A DNA stretch of 64,000 nt. It comes from Methanobacterium sp. ERen5 (GTDB lineage: Archaea; Methanobacteriota; Methanobacteria; Methanobacteriales; Methanobacteriaceae). Of the stretch, positions 1 through 9,673 are shown piece by piece. The notes below the pieces were generated by a model. The model did no database searches. It was not told the origin of the DNA and saw nothing but the letters and a program-made list of their open reading frames with translations. The DNA is taken from positions 2,479,001 through 2,543,000 of the forward strand of contig CP099988.1 in assembly GCA_024167805.1 (NCBI GenBank), read 5' to 3'. Made by a program: the position numbers and the translations under genes. Position 1 is the first letter of the stretch, and each line of letters starts with the position of its first letter.

Positions 1-14
1 TGTTCTTGGTTATT

Positions 15-149
15 TTATAATTTCTGGTTGGAAGTACCATTTGTAAGCAAATCCATCGGGTTCAAAGGTTTACTCCAAACCATACCTTGATCTAAGGGAT
101 CATTTTCAAACCATTTATGAACAGAATTAAAATTTGAAAAAACGAATAT
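15..149 (-). pseudogene. Unrecognised C-terminal ORF fragment
   Basis: A minus-strand open frame with no start codon ends at a TAA at 15-17 and is closed upstream by a TGA near 150. The last 35 residues (rich in W, P, N and D) look protein-like, but I cannot assign a family. It may be the remnant of a gene or chance coding. It lies just downstream of the flavodoxin gene on the same strand. Confidence 0.2.
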
Positions 150-194
150 TCAAGAAAATCTTGATCAAAAAAAAAATATTAAAAATTTAGGAAT

Positions 195-1139
195 TCAGTA
201 GTTTACAATCTGTTTGGTGTCAACATTCATTTCCTTGAATTTGGAATATAAAAATTCTACTCTTCCTACTTGGATCTTGATCAAATTTATGTTGACTGGA
301 AGTTTTTTTAATGATTCAAGGTTTAAACCCTTCATCTCAATCACTTCTCCATACTCATCACATGTTTCAGGGATAATAATTGCTTTTCCAGTTATTTGCA
401 TTCCTGCCAGACTGTTCATGCCCTCAAATGAATCGTAGATGGATACACTGACATTGTTGTTTAATAATAGATTTGAAAATTTCTCCCCTCCTTCCGATAA
501 AAGATATAAATTCTTATTTCGGTAGTTGTATTCGATGGGAGTGGATCTGACAGTTCCATCATGGCAGGTTGCAAGGCAGCAGGTGTTATGGGAGCTTATA
601 AATTCTTCCACCATGACCAAAAGTTTTTCATCATCCAGTTTTTCTAATAGCTCCTCTTTAAGTTCCTTCAACTTCAATGCGAATTTGATTACTTCTGCTT
701 TGTTGTAAAAATCAATGTCTTCATTTGGAAGTTTAACAAGCTCAAGGAAATCTTTGATGGCTACTTTATCATCTGAATCCAATTTATCAAGGATTAAACG
801 CCCCCCAAGAGCCTTTAAATTCAGAAAGTTTATTTGATTTTCAAATGCGAGGTTGTTCAATTCCCTGAGACCACCATTTGTATCTAAACATGTGCAGTAA
901 ACTGCAACAGCTTTATTATTTAACCATGCACTGTTTTGTTTTACAAATTCAACCATGGTCTGTTCCAGTTTCTCTTCATAAATCGGAGCTCCCAGCACCA
1001 CGAAGTCAAAATCCCTGTACTCTTCTTTGAAATTATCCACAGTACAATACCTTGCAGGTCCAGCTATGAGTGATATGATCTTTGCTATCTCTTCTGTTGT
1101 ACCATACTTACCTGAGTACACCACCAATGTCTTGAGCAT
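195..1139 (-). CDS. Flavodoxin / FMN split-barrel fusion protein
   Basis: This 314-residue protein has two flavin folds. Residues 1-150 are flavodoxin-like: the N-terminal strand is followed by the phosphate-binding loop S-G-K-Y-G-T-T-E, as in HemG/flavodoxin_5 proteins. Residues about 175-310 resemble the pyridoxamine-5'-phosphate-oxidase-like FMN-binding split barrel (the segment CCLATCHDGTVRSTPIEY is typical). Flavodoxin alone is about 150 residues, so this is a genuine two-domain fusion. A cytoplasmic flavin electron-transfer or reductase role is likely; the substrate is unknown. On the minus strand the start is preceded by GGAGGG about 8 nt upstream, which supports it. Confidence 0.8.
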   Translation of the reverse strand: MLKTLVVYSGKYGTTEEIAKIISLIAGPARYCTVDNFKEEYRDFDFVVLGAPIYEEKLEQTMVEFVKQNSAWLNNKAVAVYCTCLDTNGGLRELNNLAFENQINFLNLKALGGRLILDKLDSDDKVAIKDFLELVKLPNEDIDFYNKAEVIKFALKLKELKEELLEKLDDEKLLVMVEEFISSHNTCCLATCHDGTVRSTPIEYNYRNKNLYLLSEGGEKFSNLLLNNNVSVSIYDSFEGMNSLAGMQITGKAIIIPETCDEYGEVIEMKGLNLESLKKLPVNINLIKIQVGRVEFLYSKFKEMNVDTKQIVNY

Positions 1140-1501
1140 CTAAAAAATCCCTCCATTTATAAATCCATAAAAAAAATGTTCGAAATATTTTTATTCTAAC
1201 CATTATTTCTCCCATTTGGATGTAATAAAATTATTTGAATCAAAATGATTTTTATATTTTAACGCAAACTATCAAGATGCATTTAATTTCATATCTTCAG
1301 TTTGTTAGTTAGTTACTGCTTAGATATACCATTAAATCAACAGTTTACAATATATTTAAAACATCTGAAAACCAAAATATTACTAAACTCTCTTAAAAGG
1401 AAAGATAGTATAAAATGGTTGAGTTTGAGTTAAGATTTATCTATTCAATTTCCAGGTTGTATTAAATTTGTTTTGAGACCAACTAAGTAAGGAGATAGAA
1501 T
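1140..1501. promoter_or_regulatory. Divergent intergenic region with strong RBS for the PAS kinase
   Basis: This AT-rich spacer separates the minus-strand flavodoxin fusion from the plus-strand sensor kinase. A strong Shine-Dalgarno AAGGAGA lies at 1489-1495, six bases before the ATG at 1502. A/T-rich TATA-like stretches occur around 1340-1360 but no single promoter can be fixed. No other gene is visible. Confidence 0.5.
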
Positions 1502-4412
1502 ATGGGTGCCGATGATTACAATGATTTACCAGATTCTGAAACTAATTTTGAATGGCAGCAAATATTTGACTCGCTGCAAGACATGATCGCAATCATCGGT
1601 TTAGACTTCAAGATTAAAAAGGTTAACAAGGTAATGTTAGATACTTTGGGTGTAAAATCCGAGGATATTGTTGGAAAGGAATGTTACACCTTTATGCACG
1701 GCACAGAAAAACCTCCAGAGATGTGTCCCCATGCAAAAATGGTGCAAGATGGGACAGCACACCAGATAGAATCTCCAATAGAAATGCTTAAGGGGGATTA
1801 CTCTGTTTCAGCCCATCCAATCCAGGACAAAGATGGAAATTTAACGGGCAGCATCCACATAGTTCACTCAGTCACCGAGAGAAATGAACTGAGCAATATA
1901 AACAGATACCTAGCAAGTATAGTTGAATCTTCAGCAGACGCCATATATGGAAAGGATCTAGATAGCAACATAATCAGCTGGAACAAAGCTGCTGAATCCA
2001 TGTACGGCTACCCTCGAGAAGAAATGATGGGAAAATCAATATTCTCACTCATACCATCAAACAAGAGGGCAGAGTACCATGAACTCATGGATAGGATAAA
2101 TCACGGTGAAGCCATCACCAATCACGACACCCAAAGAATAAAAAAGAATGGTGAATTGATAGATGTCGCAGTCTACATATCTCCAATGCACGATTCAAAT
2201 GGTAATATTAATGGTTCAGCAACCATAGCCCATGATATTCATGAAAGAAAGTTCATGGAACAAACTTTGAGGGAAAGTGAAGAGAAGTATCGTGAAGTTT
2301 TCAGAAATGCCAACGACATGATATGTCTGAACTTGATGGAAGAAGATGGAAGTCCAGGAAAATTCATTGACGTCAACCAAATCGGATTGGACATGTACGG
2401 TTACAGTCGCGATGAATTTCTAGACATGAATGCACTGGAGATAGTTGAACTTGAAGACAAGGTAAAACTGGATTTAAATGCTAAAAATCTTAAATTAAGG
2501 GGCTATGATGCCTTTGAAATAACCACCATAACCAAAACTGGAAGAAGAATCCCCATTGAAATTAACAACCACACATTCCAATTAAACGGAAAACAAGTAA
2601 TTATAGCAGTTGGAAGGGATGTTACAGAACGTAAAAAAGCTGAAAAAGCCCTGGTTGAAAGTGAAAACAGGTACAGATCCCTGTTTGAAAACATGCTTGA
2701 GGGATTCCTTCTGGCCAAGGTTGTTGTAAACAAAGAACAAGAACCAGTGGACTGGATACATATAGCAATCAACCAGGGATTCAAAACAATAACAGAATTC
2801 GATGATGTTGTTGGAAAAAATGTAACAGACTTACTCCCAGATCTGAAGGATACAAATCCTGAAGTCTTCGAAATATTTGGAAGGGTAGCACAAAGAGGTG
2901 TGAATGAAACCTTTGAAACCTACCTTAGATTCATAGAAAAATGGCTTAACATAACTGTATTTTCTCCTGAAAAGGATTACTTCGTTGCTGTATTTGAAGA
3001 CATAACAGAGAGAAAAATTCCGAACTGGCACTCATCCAAAGTGAAGAAAAGTTCAGGGAAGTTTTTAACAACGCAAAAGATGCCATGTTTCTTCAGAAAA
3101 TCTTAGAAAGAGGTCCGGGCAAGTTCATCGAGGTTAATGACACAGCAAGTATGAGTCTAGGTTACTCCAAGGAAGAACTGATAAAAATGGAGATTAAGGA
3201 CATCATATCTTCAGATACAGTACTGTATCTTCCCACAGTGTTTGAAAATGTGATAATGGACGGTAAGGCAACATTTGAATCGGATCACGTGACAAAAAAA
3301 GGAGAAATATTTCCTGTTGAAGTAAACACCCACGTGTTCAAAATAAGGGGTGAAAAACATCTTCTTTCAATAGCACGTGATATATCGGAACGTAAAAAGG
3401 CTGAAAAAGCACTTATAATTAGTGAAGAAAAGTATAGGACCATATTTGAAAATATTCAAGACGTATTTTTCCAGACAGATCAAGATGGGATATTGAAAAC
3501 CCTCAGCCCCTCAGTTGAAAGATATTCCGGGTACAGACCCGAAGATATTATAGGTAAACCTGCTGATTTTTTTATGTAGATCCCGACGAGAGAAAAGTTC
3601 TGATTAAAGAAATTGAGAATATGGGACATGTTGAAGACCAAGAACTAATATTTAAAACCAAGAAAAACAAACTCATCAGCGTTTCAATCAATGCTCAGGT
3701 AATGAGAAATTCTCGAAATGAACTTATGGGAATTGAAGGTTCAATGAGAGATATTACTGAACGTAAACAAATGGAAATCAAACTTAAGAATTCTTTAAAG
3801 GAAAAGGAAATGCTTCTTAAGGAAATTCATCATCGTGTTAAGAATAATTTAATGATAATTTCCAGTTTGCTGAGTCTTCAAACAGATTACATTAAAGACA
3901 AGGCATCGAAAAATATATTCATAGAAAGCCAGAACCGGGCAAGAAGCATGGCACTCATACATGAAAAACTCTACCAATCAACAGATTTGAAGAGAATAAA
4001 CTTCGGAGCGTACATTAAAAACCTCACGACTGAACTATTTTATACCTACAGGGTGGGAAATGCAGGTGTTGATATTCACTACAACATCGAAGATCTGAAG
4101 CTTGACATCAACACTGCAATCCCACTGGGACTCATAGCAAACGAACTCATAACTAACAGTCTGAAATACGCCTTCGTTAACGGCGGCGATGGAGTTGTAA
4201 ACATCGAATTTAAGAAAGAGGATCACAACTACATATTCATAATCAAAGATAATGGTGTGGGACTTCCAGAAGGATTTGACTATAAAAATTCAGATTCCCT
4301 GGGTTTACAACTGGTTAACAACTTGTCTGAACAAATAGATGCTGAAATTGAATTAGATACAACCGATGGAACTGAATTTAAGATTAAGTTTAAAGAAATA
4401 GAGTTGACGTAG
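1502..4412 (+). CDS. Multi-PAS sensor histidine kinase (two frameshifts)
   Basis: One kinase gene of about 970 codons, read in three pieces: 1502 to about 3017, about 3018 to 3573, and about 3574-4412. It carries several PAS/PAC modules (each ending in an I-T-E-R-K-type linker), then a HisKA_2 dimerisation/phosphoacceptor segment ([10 protein letters not shown]) and a HATPase with N-E-L-I-T-N-S and D-N-G-V-G-L motifs. Frame is lost at A5 (3013-3017) and T7 (3567-3573). Restoring one base at each gives an uninterrupted PAS series. The first PAS carries a C-x6-H-G-x8-C-P motif also found in the kinase at 25590-28093. No membrane segments are seen, so it is probably a cytoplasmic sensor. A receiver-PAS gene follows 10 bases downstream. 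The breaks are probably sequencing errors. Confidence 0.85.
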
Positions 4413-4422
4413 AAGGTTTACC

Positions 4423-5255
4423 ATGTCGAAAATCAGAATTTTACTGATTGAAAATGAATGTATCGAAGCCATGGACATCAAAGGAGAACTTGAGTCCCGG
4501 GGTTACAATGTACCTTACATCGCAGTTAATGGAGAAGATGCCATTAAAATGGCTGAAAAAAACATTCCAGACCTTATTTGATGGACATAATACTTCAGGG
4601 TAAACTGGATGGGATTGAGGTTTCAAAGAAATTGAACCACCTTAAAATACCCGTTGTGTACTTAACTGCCAATTCTGAAATTTCAACATTTGAAAGGGCA
4701 AAGAAAACTGATCCCTGCGGTTACATCATCAAACCATTCGATTCCAAAGAACTAATGTACACTATTGAAATTGCCATCAACAAGTTAACAACTGAAAACA
4801 AGATCAGGGCCATTAAAAATGAATTCAAACTCATCACAGACCATTCCAGGGACATGATCTACAAGATGAACCTGTCGGATATGAGCTATGACTACGTGAA
4901 TCCTGCAGCAGAAAAACTAAAGGCTACAGCCAGGATGAGTTTTACAGTTCCAAAAATCTGCTGAAACAAGTTATCCATCCAGATTTTAAGGACTCCTACC
5001 ATGGGGCAATTAAAAAACTCCTTGAAGGAGGAGGTTGAAACCAGTTTGGAGTACAAGATTCTCACCAAAAATAGGGAAGAAAAATGGTTGAAAGAACGAA
5101 CTAATCTTGAGACAAATTCTAATGGAAAACCTGTTTCAATCCGAGGAGTTTTAACTGATATCACCCATGAAAAAGCTGCCCAACAGAATTCAATCCCATT
5201 CTTTATTTTTTTATTCAACAATTTTTATTTTTGGTTAAATAATTTTATTTCATGA
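4423..5255 (+). pseudogene. Receiver-PAS response regulator (several frameshifts)
   Basis: The start ATG at 4423 follows the kinase stop by 10 bases, so the two are probably cotranscribed and act as a phosphorelay pair. Residues 1-120 are a receiver domain (LLIENE acidic start, the D-I-I-L region after the break at 4577-4579, and the K of the I-I-K-P-F motif). A PAS domain follows. Frame changes are needed near T3 4577-4579 and A3 4919-4921 (one base missing each), and near 5026-5034 (one extra G). The PAS ends in T-D-I-T-H-E-K and then runs into T-rich non-coding-like sequence. No kinase or DNA-binding domain follows. It may be a functional receiver-PAS protein hidden by sequence errors, or a truncated kinase. 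Confidence 0.65.
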
Positions 5256-5350
5256 TCTTATTTTATTCATCATTTCTGATATTTGTTCTATTAGTTTCGT
5301 TTAGACATGGATATATAAAATCAGTTAAAATATTTTAAAAGTCCTATTGA

Positions 5351-5440
5351 TTTATATAAACATCATATTCAGCTAATTTCAGCTAATTAAATCCTATCGA
5401 AGAATATAAACAGTACAAATTACAAAGATTAATAAGGTGA
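5351..5440 (+). promoter_or_regulatory. Promoter and RBS of the DUF2193-DUF2180-aqpM operon
   Basis: A TATA-like box TTTATATAA lies at 5351-5359, about 85 bases before the ATG at 5445, leaving a leader of roughly 60 bases. The leader holds a short direct repeat of TTCAGCTAA near 5370-5390. AAGGTGA at 5434-5440 is a good ribosome binding site. Box assignment is by eye. Confidence 0.5.
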
Positions 5441-5444
5441 TAAA

Positions 5445-6944
5445 ATGTCTGAGTTATATGAAAAAATGGTAAAAGAAGCTATGGCAGCTCAAAGAGCAGA
5501 TGTAGATACCGTCAAAAAGAATAGGGGCGGAAAATTTAAAATTACTGATACAAAGGCATACTTGGATGTTGTTAATGAGATGTCAGTTGCAGATGGGCAG
5601 AGTGAGTCTGTGATCGATCTTCATGTTAAATCAGTGAATTCTCATTACGATGCACTTGTAAGCTTAACAGATACCATAAGACCAGAAGACGATCCATTTG
5701 TGGAGCATTATCAAACACCAGCAGTTTTAGAGGTACTGTATGAAAATGACCATGCCTTCAAGGACAGTGTGGACACGTTCATTGAAGCAGTTGGAAATGC
5801 CGAGTCAATCATTGGAAGAGAAGTAGTGAGGAGATACGGAGGATTTTACGGTCCAACCTGTGTTGTAGACTTCGCACTCATACCTGGAAGTACCAGTAAC
5901 ATTGTAAACAGAATTTTAAAGCACACCGACATACCAGACGCACATAAACAAGCAATTTTATCCGCCAAATCATGGGGAATGAACACATCATATGGATTTG
6001 GCGAAACCTTCACTGATCAAATTGAAGAGGGAACAACATTAACAGATGCTTTAGATAAGGAGATAGCCCAGATACAGTACATATACGAAAGTCCTGTGGA
6101 GGCACAGGCCAAACTCATGGACGGCGCAGGGCATGAATCATTCGATGTGAGAAAGTATATGGCCAAGTACAAAAAATCCATGGAAGAAACTATCTTAAAT
6201 GCAGTTGAAGATGGTGTACACTACGGAAACATCGTAACAGTACCAGCCTACTGTGTAGGTGACATAGCACACCACATAGCACAATCAACCTACAACATGT
6301 GTAAAGATGATGTAATAATGGCAGTTATTGAAGCTGCAACAGATGTAATGGATTCAACCTTGAACAAAGCATTACCAAAATTTAAAAGTGAATATGAGTT
6401 ACTTTCACTTGCAACAGGATCATCGGCCTGTGCAGTTGAGTACATGTTGGAGTTAGATGGTTTCAACGCACCAATGGTGGTTGACATGTTAACTAAAAGG
6501 TTCCACAACTATGTACAGTTATATCCAACCCGTGGAGCAGCTGCAGAACTGCACAACTGTGACTTCATGGATATGATCTACAGGGGATGGAAATACATGG
6601 ACACAGAGAGAAGGATGAAAAATGGTTCAGGTGGAAATCTAGAACCAGATGTAGCGGGTTTCAAAGTGGATCTAACACCTGTACACAAAAACAACGTCAT
6701 AATGAATCCTCAGCGCTATGCATATCCTGCATGTGCAATAACAGTCAGGTACTCCGCACTCATGAGACTTGCAGACTATCCATGTTTACTAACCAGTGAA
6801 CCTGTCACTGCAACCATGATGACCAACATCATAGCACTTCACAAGGAAAATCCTGCTTCACCTGCAAGGGTTTGTAAAAACTGTGCATCAGCATGTCTGG
6901 TTGACTTCAGACACTGTGCATGTCAGTGGAAAGAAGCTGTGTAA
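5445..6944 (+). CDS. DUF2193 family protein
   Basis: This 499-residue soluble protein matches, from memory, the archaeal DUF2193 family, whose function is not known. No signal peptide or membrane helix is visible. The C-terminus is cysteine-rich: V-C-K-N-C-A-S-A-C, then H-C-A-C within the last 25 residues, suggesting a metal or Fe-S site. The start ATG has AAGGTGA 4 bases upstream. It is the first gene of a tight cluster: the small cysteine protein starts 51 bases downstream and is followed directly by aqpM. This suggests that the three act together, perhaps around a small solute carried by the channel (inference). Confidence 0.8.
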   Translation: MSELYEKMVKEAMAAQRADVDTVKKNRGGKFKITDTKAYLDVVNEMSVADGQSESVIDLHVKSVNSHYDALVSLTDTIRPEDDPFVEHYQTPAVLEVLYENDHAFKDSVDTFIEAVGNAESIIGREVVRRYGGFYGPTCVVDFALIPGSTSNIVNRILKHTDIPDAHKQAILSAKSWGMNTSYGFGETFTDQIEEGTTLTDALDKEIAQIQYIYESPVEAQAKLMDGAGHESFDVRKYMAKYKKSMEETILNAVEDGVHYGNIVTVPAYCVGDIAHHIAQSTYNMCKDDVIMAVIEAATDVMDSTLNKALPKFKSEYELLSLATGSSACAVEYMLELDGFNAPMVVDMLTKRFHNYVQLYPTRGAAAELHNCDFMDMIYRGWKYMDTERRMKNGSGGNLEPDVAGFKVDLTPVHKNNVIMNPQRYAYPACAITVRYSALMRLADYPCLLTSEPVTATMMTNIIALHKENPASPARVCKNCASACLVDFRHCACQWKEAV

Positions 6945-6995
6945 AAAATTTTTTCAATTCATGAGGTATAAAATTTAAATGAAGGTGTTTTGAAA

Positions 6996-7205
6996 ATGAA
7001 ATGTTACATAGATGCTCTTGAAGGAAAGGATAAAGACGCAGTAGCAATCTGCATAGTGTGTGGAATGGCACTCTGCATGGACCATGTGAAAAGGGAGGAT
7101 GTCACCATCTGGGAGGGTGGTTACCCATTCCCCTCTGAAAAGGTCAGCAAGAGTTTGCCACGAATTCTCTGTCCAGAATGTTACGCTGCATTAAAGGGTG
7201 ATTAA
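6996..7205 (+). CDS. DUF2180 family small cysteine-rich protein
   Basis: A 69-residue protein. I chose ATG 6996 over the in-frame TTG at 6990 because the family begins M-K-C-Y and GAAGGTG at 6981-6987 is well spaced for it. It carries several cysteines in zinc-ribbon-like pairs (C-x2-C near residues 20-23, C near 28 and C-P-E-C at the C-terminus), so it probably binds zinc or iron. It fits the archaeal DUF2180 family of unknown function. Its stop codon abuts the aqpM ATG, so translation is probably coupled. Confidence 0.75.
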   Translation: MKCYIDALEGKDKDAVAICIVCGMALCMDHVKREDVTIWEGGYPFPSEKVSKSLPRILCPECYAALKGD

Positions 7206-7964
7206 ATGGCAAATTTGACTAAAAGGTGTCTGGCCGAATTTATAGGCACCTTCTTTTTAGTTTTTATGGGTACAGGTGCCGCTGTCATAGCATTGATGAT
7301 ATCAAATGGAGCAGCCACACCGAACTCATTTAACATTGGTATAGGAGCTCTCGGTGGTCTTGGTGATTGGCTTGCAATAGGACTGGCATTTGGACTGGCA
7401 ATAGCTGCTGCTATTTATGCTTTGGGTAACGTTTCGGGTTGTCATATCAATCCTGCTGTCACAATTGGGCTTTGGAGTGTGAAAAAATTCCCTGGCCGAG
7501 ATGTGGTGCCCTACATAGTTTCCCAAGTTTTAGGTGCTTCACTTGGAAGCTTCCTATTGGCAGGTATAATTGGTATGGGTGCAGTAACTGTTGGAGGTTT
7601 AGGTGCAACAGCACCATTTCCAGGAATAGGTTACTACCAAGCAATGCTTGCAGAAATAGTTGGAACATTCCTATTAATGCTCGCAATAATGGGTGTTGCA
7701 GTTGATAGAAGAGCACCACCAGGATTTGCAGGCATAATAATAGGTTTAACTGTGGCAGGTGTGATAACAACTGTTGGTAATATTTCAGGATCATCATTGA
7801 ACCCTGCAAGAACGTTTGGACCCTACCTTGGAGACGCAGTTCTTGGTGGTCACAGTCTTTGGGTATTTTTACCCATCTACATTATAGGTCCAGTTATTGG
7901 GGCAGTTCTGGCTGCAGTAGCCTACAACTACATGACCAGTGAAGAAAAGGCAATCAGAGACTAA
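7206..7964 (+). CDS. aqpM: Aquaporin AqpM (aquaglyceroporin-like channel)
   Basis: A 252-residue, six-helix MIP-family channel with both half-helix motifs: N-P-A at residues 82-84 and N-P-A-R at 199-202. The selectivity-filter positions read F62, I187, S196 and R202, the set reported for AqpM of Methanothermobacter marburgensis, so it probably passes water, glycerol and perhaps small gases such as CO2 or H2S. Length is normal for the family (246 in M. marburgensis). The ATG immediately follows the TAA of the DUF2180 gene, which places it as the last gene of a three-gene operon. Confidence 0.95.
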   Translation: MANLTKRCLAEFIGTFFLVFMGTGAAVIALMISNGAATPNSFNIGIGALGGLGDWLAIGLAFGLAIAAAIYALGNVSGCHINPAVTIGLWSVKKFPGRDVVPYIVSQVLGASLGSFLLAGIIGMGAVTVGGLGATAPFPGIGYYQAMLAEIVGTFLLMLAIMGVAVDRRAPPGFAGIIIGLTVAGVITTVGNISGSSLNPARTFGPYLGDAVLGGHSLWVFLPIYIIGPVIGAVLAAVAYNYMTSEEKAIRD

Positions 7965-8306
7965 TTTACTTTTTTAACATTAACTTCTTTTTTTCATCTT
8001 CATTTATTTTGATGGTTTGGTGGAGTTAGGCCAAAAAAAACTAATTAAAATTGACAGCATCGGGCATACTAAAATCAACATGAAACATTCATTTAATTCT
8101 AAAATTATATATATCAAAAAATACCAATGGTTCATATGGAATGGTGATGGGGTTCACCTTTAACCGCTTATTTTTAAGCTGATGACTCCTGCACAATAAA
8201 AAATTTATGGTGGAGGAAGTTAACATCAAATTAATGAATCAGTTTTATAGAATTACTAGTTTGTTTCATGGATATTCAACATTAGGATCCGGCAGGGTGG
8301 TTTTTT
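7965..8306. other. Intergenic with U-rich terminator and possible 35-codon leader ORF
   Basis: T-rich stretches at about 7969-7998 are typical archaeal termination signals for the aqpM operon. A small plus-strand ORF (8207-8314, 35 codons) overlaps the start of the antiporter gene by 8 bases. It could be a leader peptide coupled to antiporter translation, or chance. Nothing else is recognisable. Confidence 0.35.
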
Positions 8307-9509
8307 ATGGATAATATCCTACTCAGCTTGGGCATAATAATAGTGTTCGGCCTAATTTTCAGTAGATTGTTCTCGAAGATAGGGCTACCCGGCCTATTGG
8401 GAATGCTTGTTGTGGGTGTATTAATAGGCCCATACTACTTGAACCTAATAGATCCTAGATTTCTAGGAATATCCAGTGATCTAAGAGTTATGGCCCTGAT
8501 AATAATCCTTCTTCGTGCAGGACTAAGCCTTCACAGGGATGCCTTGAGAAAGGTTGGAATGTCGGCCCTTAAGATGAGTTTTTTGCCCTGTTTACTCGAA
8601 GGACTGACCATCATGGTGGTGGCACATCTCCTACTTGGCCTACCATGGATCGTGGCAGGAATGCTCGGATTTATAATAGCAGCAGTTTCACCCGCAGTGG
8701 TGGTTCCAAGCATGCTATCATTCATTGAAAGGAGTATGGGAACAGCTAAAAGCATTCCAACACTCCTAATGGCAGGTGCATCTGCGGATAACGTGGTTGC
8801 AATAACCATTTTCTCAGCATTTTTCGGATTCTACCTAAACAGCAGCCTGAACATTGGCATTGCCATTATTGGAATACCAGTTTCCCTGATACTAGGCATG
8901 ATCATGGGATTTTTACTTGGACTTTTGGTTCTCAAAATATTCAAACACTACAGCATTGGAAGTTCGGAGAAAATACTAATAATCCTAGCTTCAGCCATTC
9001 TACTCAAGGAACTTGGGGATTACCTCCAAAACTACGTGCCTGTGGCAGCCCTTCTTGGAATTATGGTTCTTGGATTTGTGATTGTGGACAGAAATCCTAA
9101 CCTTGGATTGGAACTGTCTTCAAAATTCTCAAAGATATGGGTACTGGCTGAAATAATCCTATTCGTACTGGTTGGTGCCCAAGTTAACATTCAACTGGTA
9201 ATTTCAGCGGGTGTAGCTGGTATCATAATCATTGGCATAGGACTCTTAGCAAGGAGTCTGGGTGTTTACCTATCACTATCAGGAACAGAACTTAACCAAG
9301 ATGAGAAACTGTTTTCAATGGTGGCCAACACTCCCAAAGCAACTGTACAAGCAGCAATTGGAGCAGTACCTCTGGCTGCAGGTGTTGCATCAGGAGATAT
9401 AATTTTGGCAATATCGGTTCTGGCAATTATACTCACAGCACCCCTAGGATCCCTGGGAATTAAAGTCTTGGGAGACAAAATCCTTAAAAAAGAACCAAAT
9501 ACAGGGTGA
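8307..9509 (+). CDS. Cation:proton antiporter (CPA family)
   Basis: A 400-residue protein of about 12-13 hydrophobic segments with the Na+/H+ exchanger-type fold. The pattern A-A-V-S-P-A-V-V-V-P-S-M-L near residue 130 and G-A-S-A-D-N-V near 155 (the latter with the conserved acidic residue of the ion site) are typical of CPA exchangers. It has no C-terminal TrkA-like domain. AGGGTGG at 8294-8300 is a good RBS. It probably exports Na+ or K+ in exchange for protons. It is convergent with the glutamate decarboxylase gene, another pH-related function. Confidence 0.85.
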   Translation: MDNILLSLGIIIVFGLIFSRLFSKIGLPGLLGMLVVGVLIGPYYLNLIDPRFLGISSDLRVMALIIILLRAGLSLHRDALRKVGMSALKMSFLPCLLEGLTIMVVAHLLLGLPWIVAGMLGFIIAAVSPAVVVPSMLSFIERSMGTAKSIPTLLMAGASADNVVAITIFSAFFGFYLNSSLNIGIAIIGIPVSLILGMIMGFLLGLLVLKIFKHYSIGSSEKILIILASAILLKELGDYLQNYVPVAALLGIMVLGFVIVDRNPNLGLELSSKFSKIWVLAEIILFVLVGAQVNIQLVISAGVAGIIIIGIGLLARSLGVYLSLSGTELNQDEKLFSMVANTPKATVQAAIGAVPLAAGVASGDIILAISVLAIILTAPLGSLGIKVLGDKILKKEPNTG

Positions 9510-9673
9510 AAACAGAACTACCCAAATAAACAACCTAATCCTCTTAAAAGCAGGTCTAAAGATTTATAATATACTACAAGATCTAAGCTGATGTTGATAG
9601 TGTTTATTGTTTTGGGAAAAAGAGTTCTTATGATGCATGAATAAAATTAAAAAAAGATATGGGATGGGTTTAA

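Noticed and set aside
1502..4412. Three separate kinase genes
   Set aside because: The pieces join into one continuous PAS-kinase sequence after one base is restored at each of two homopolymers.
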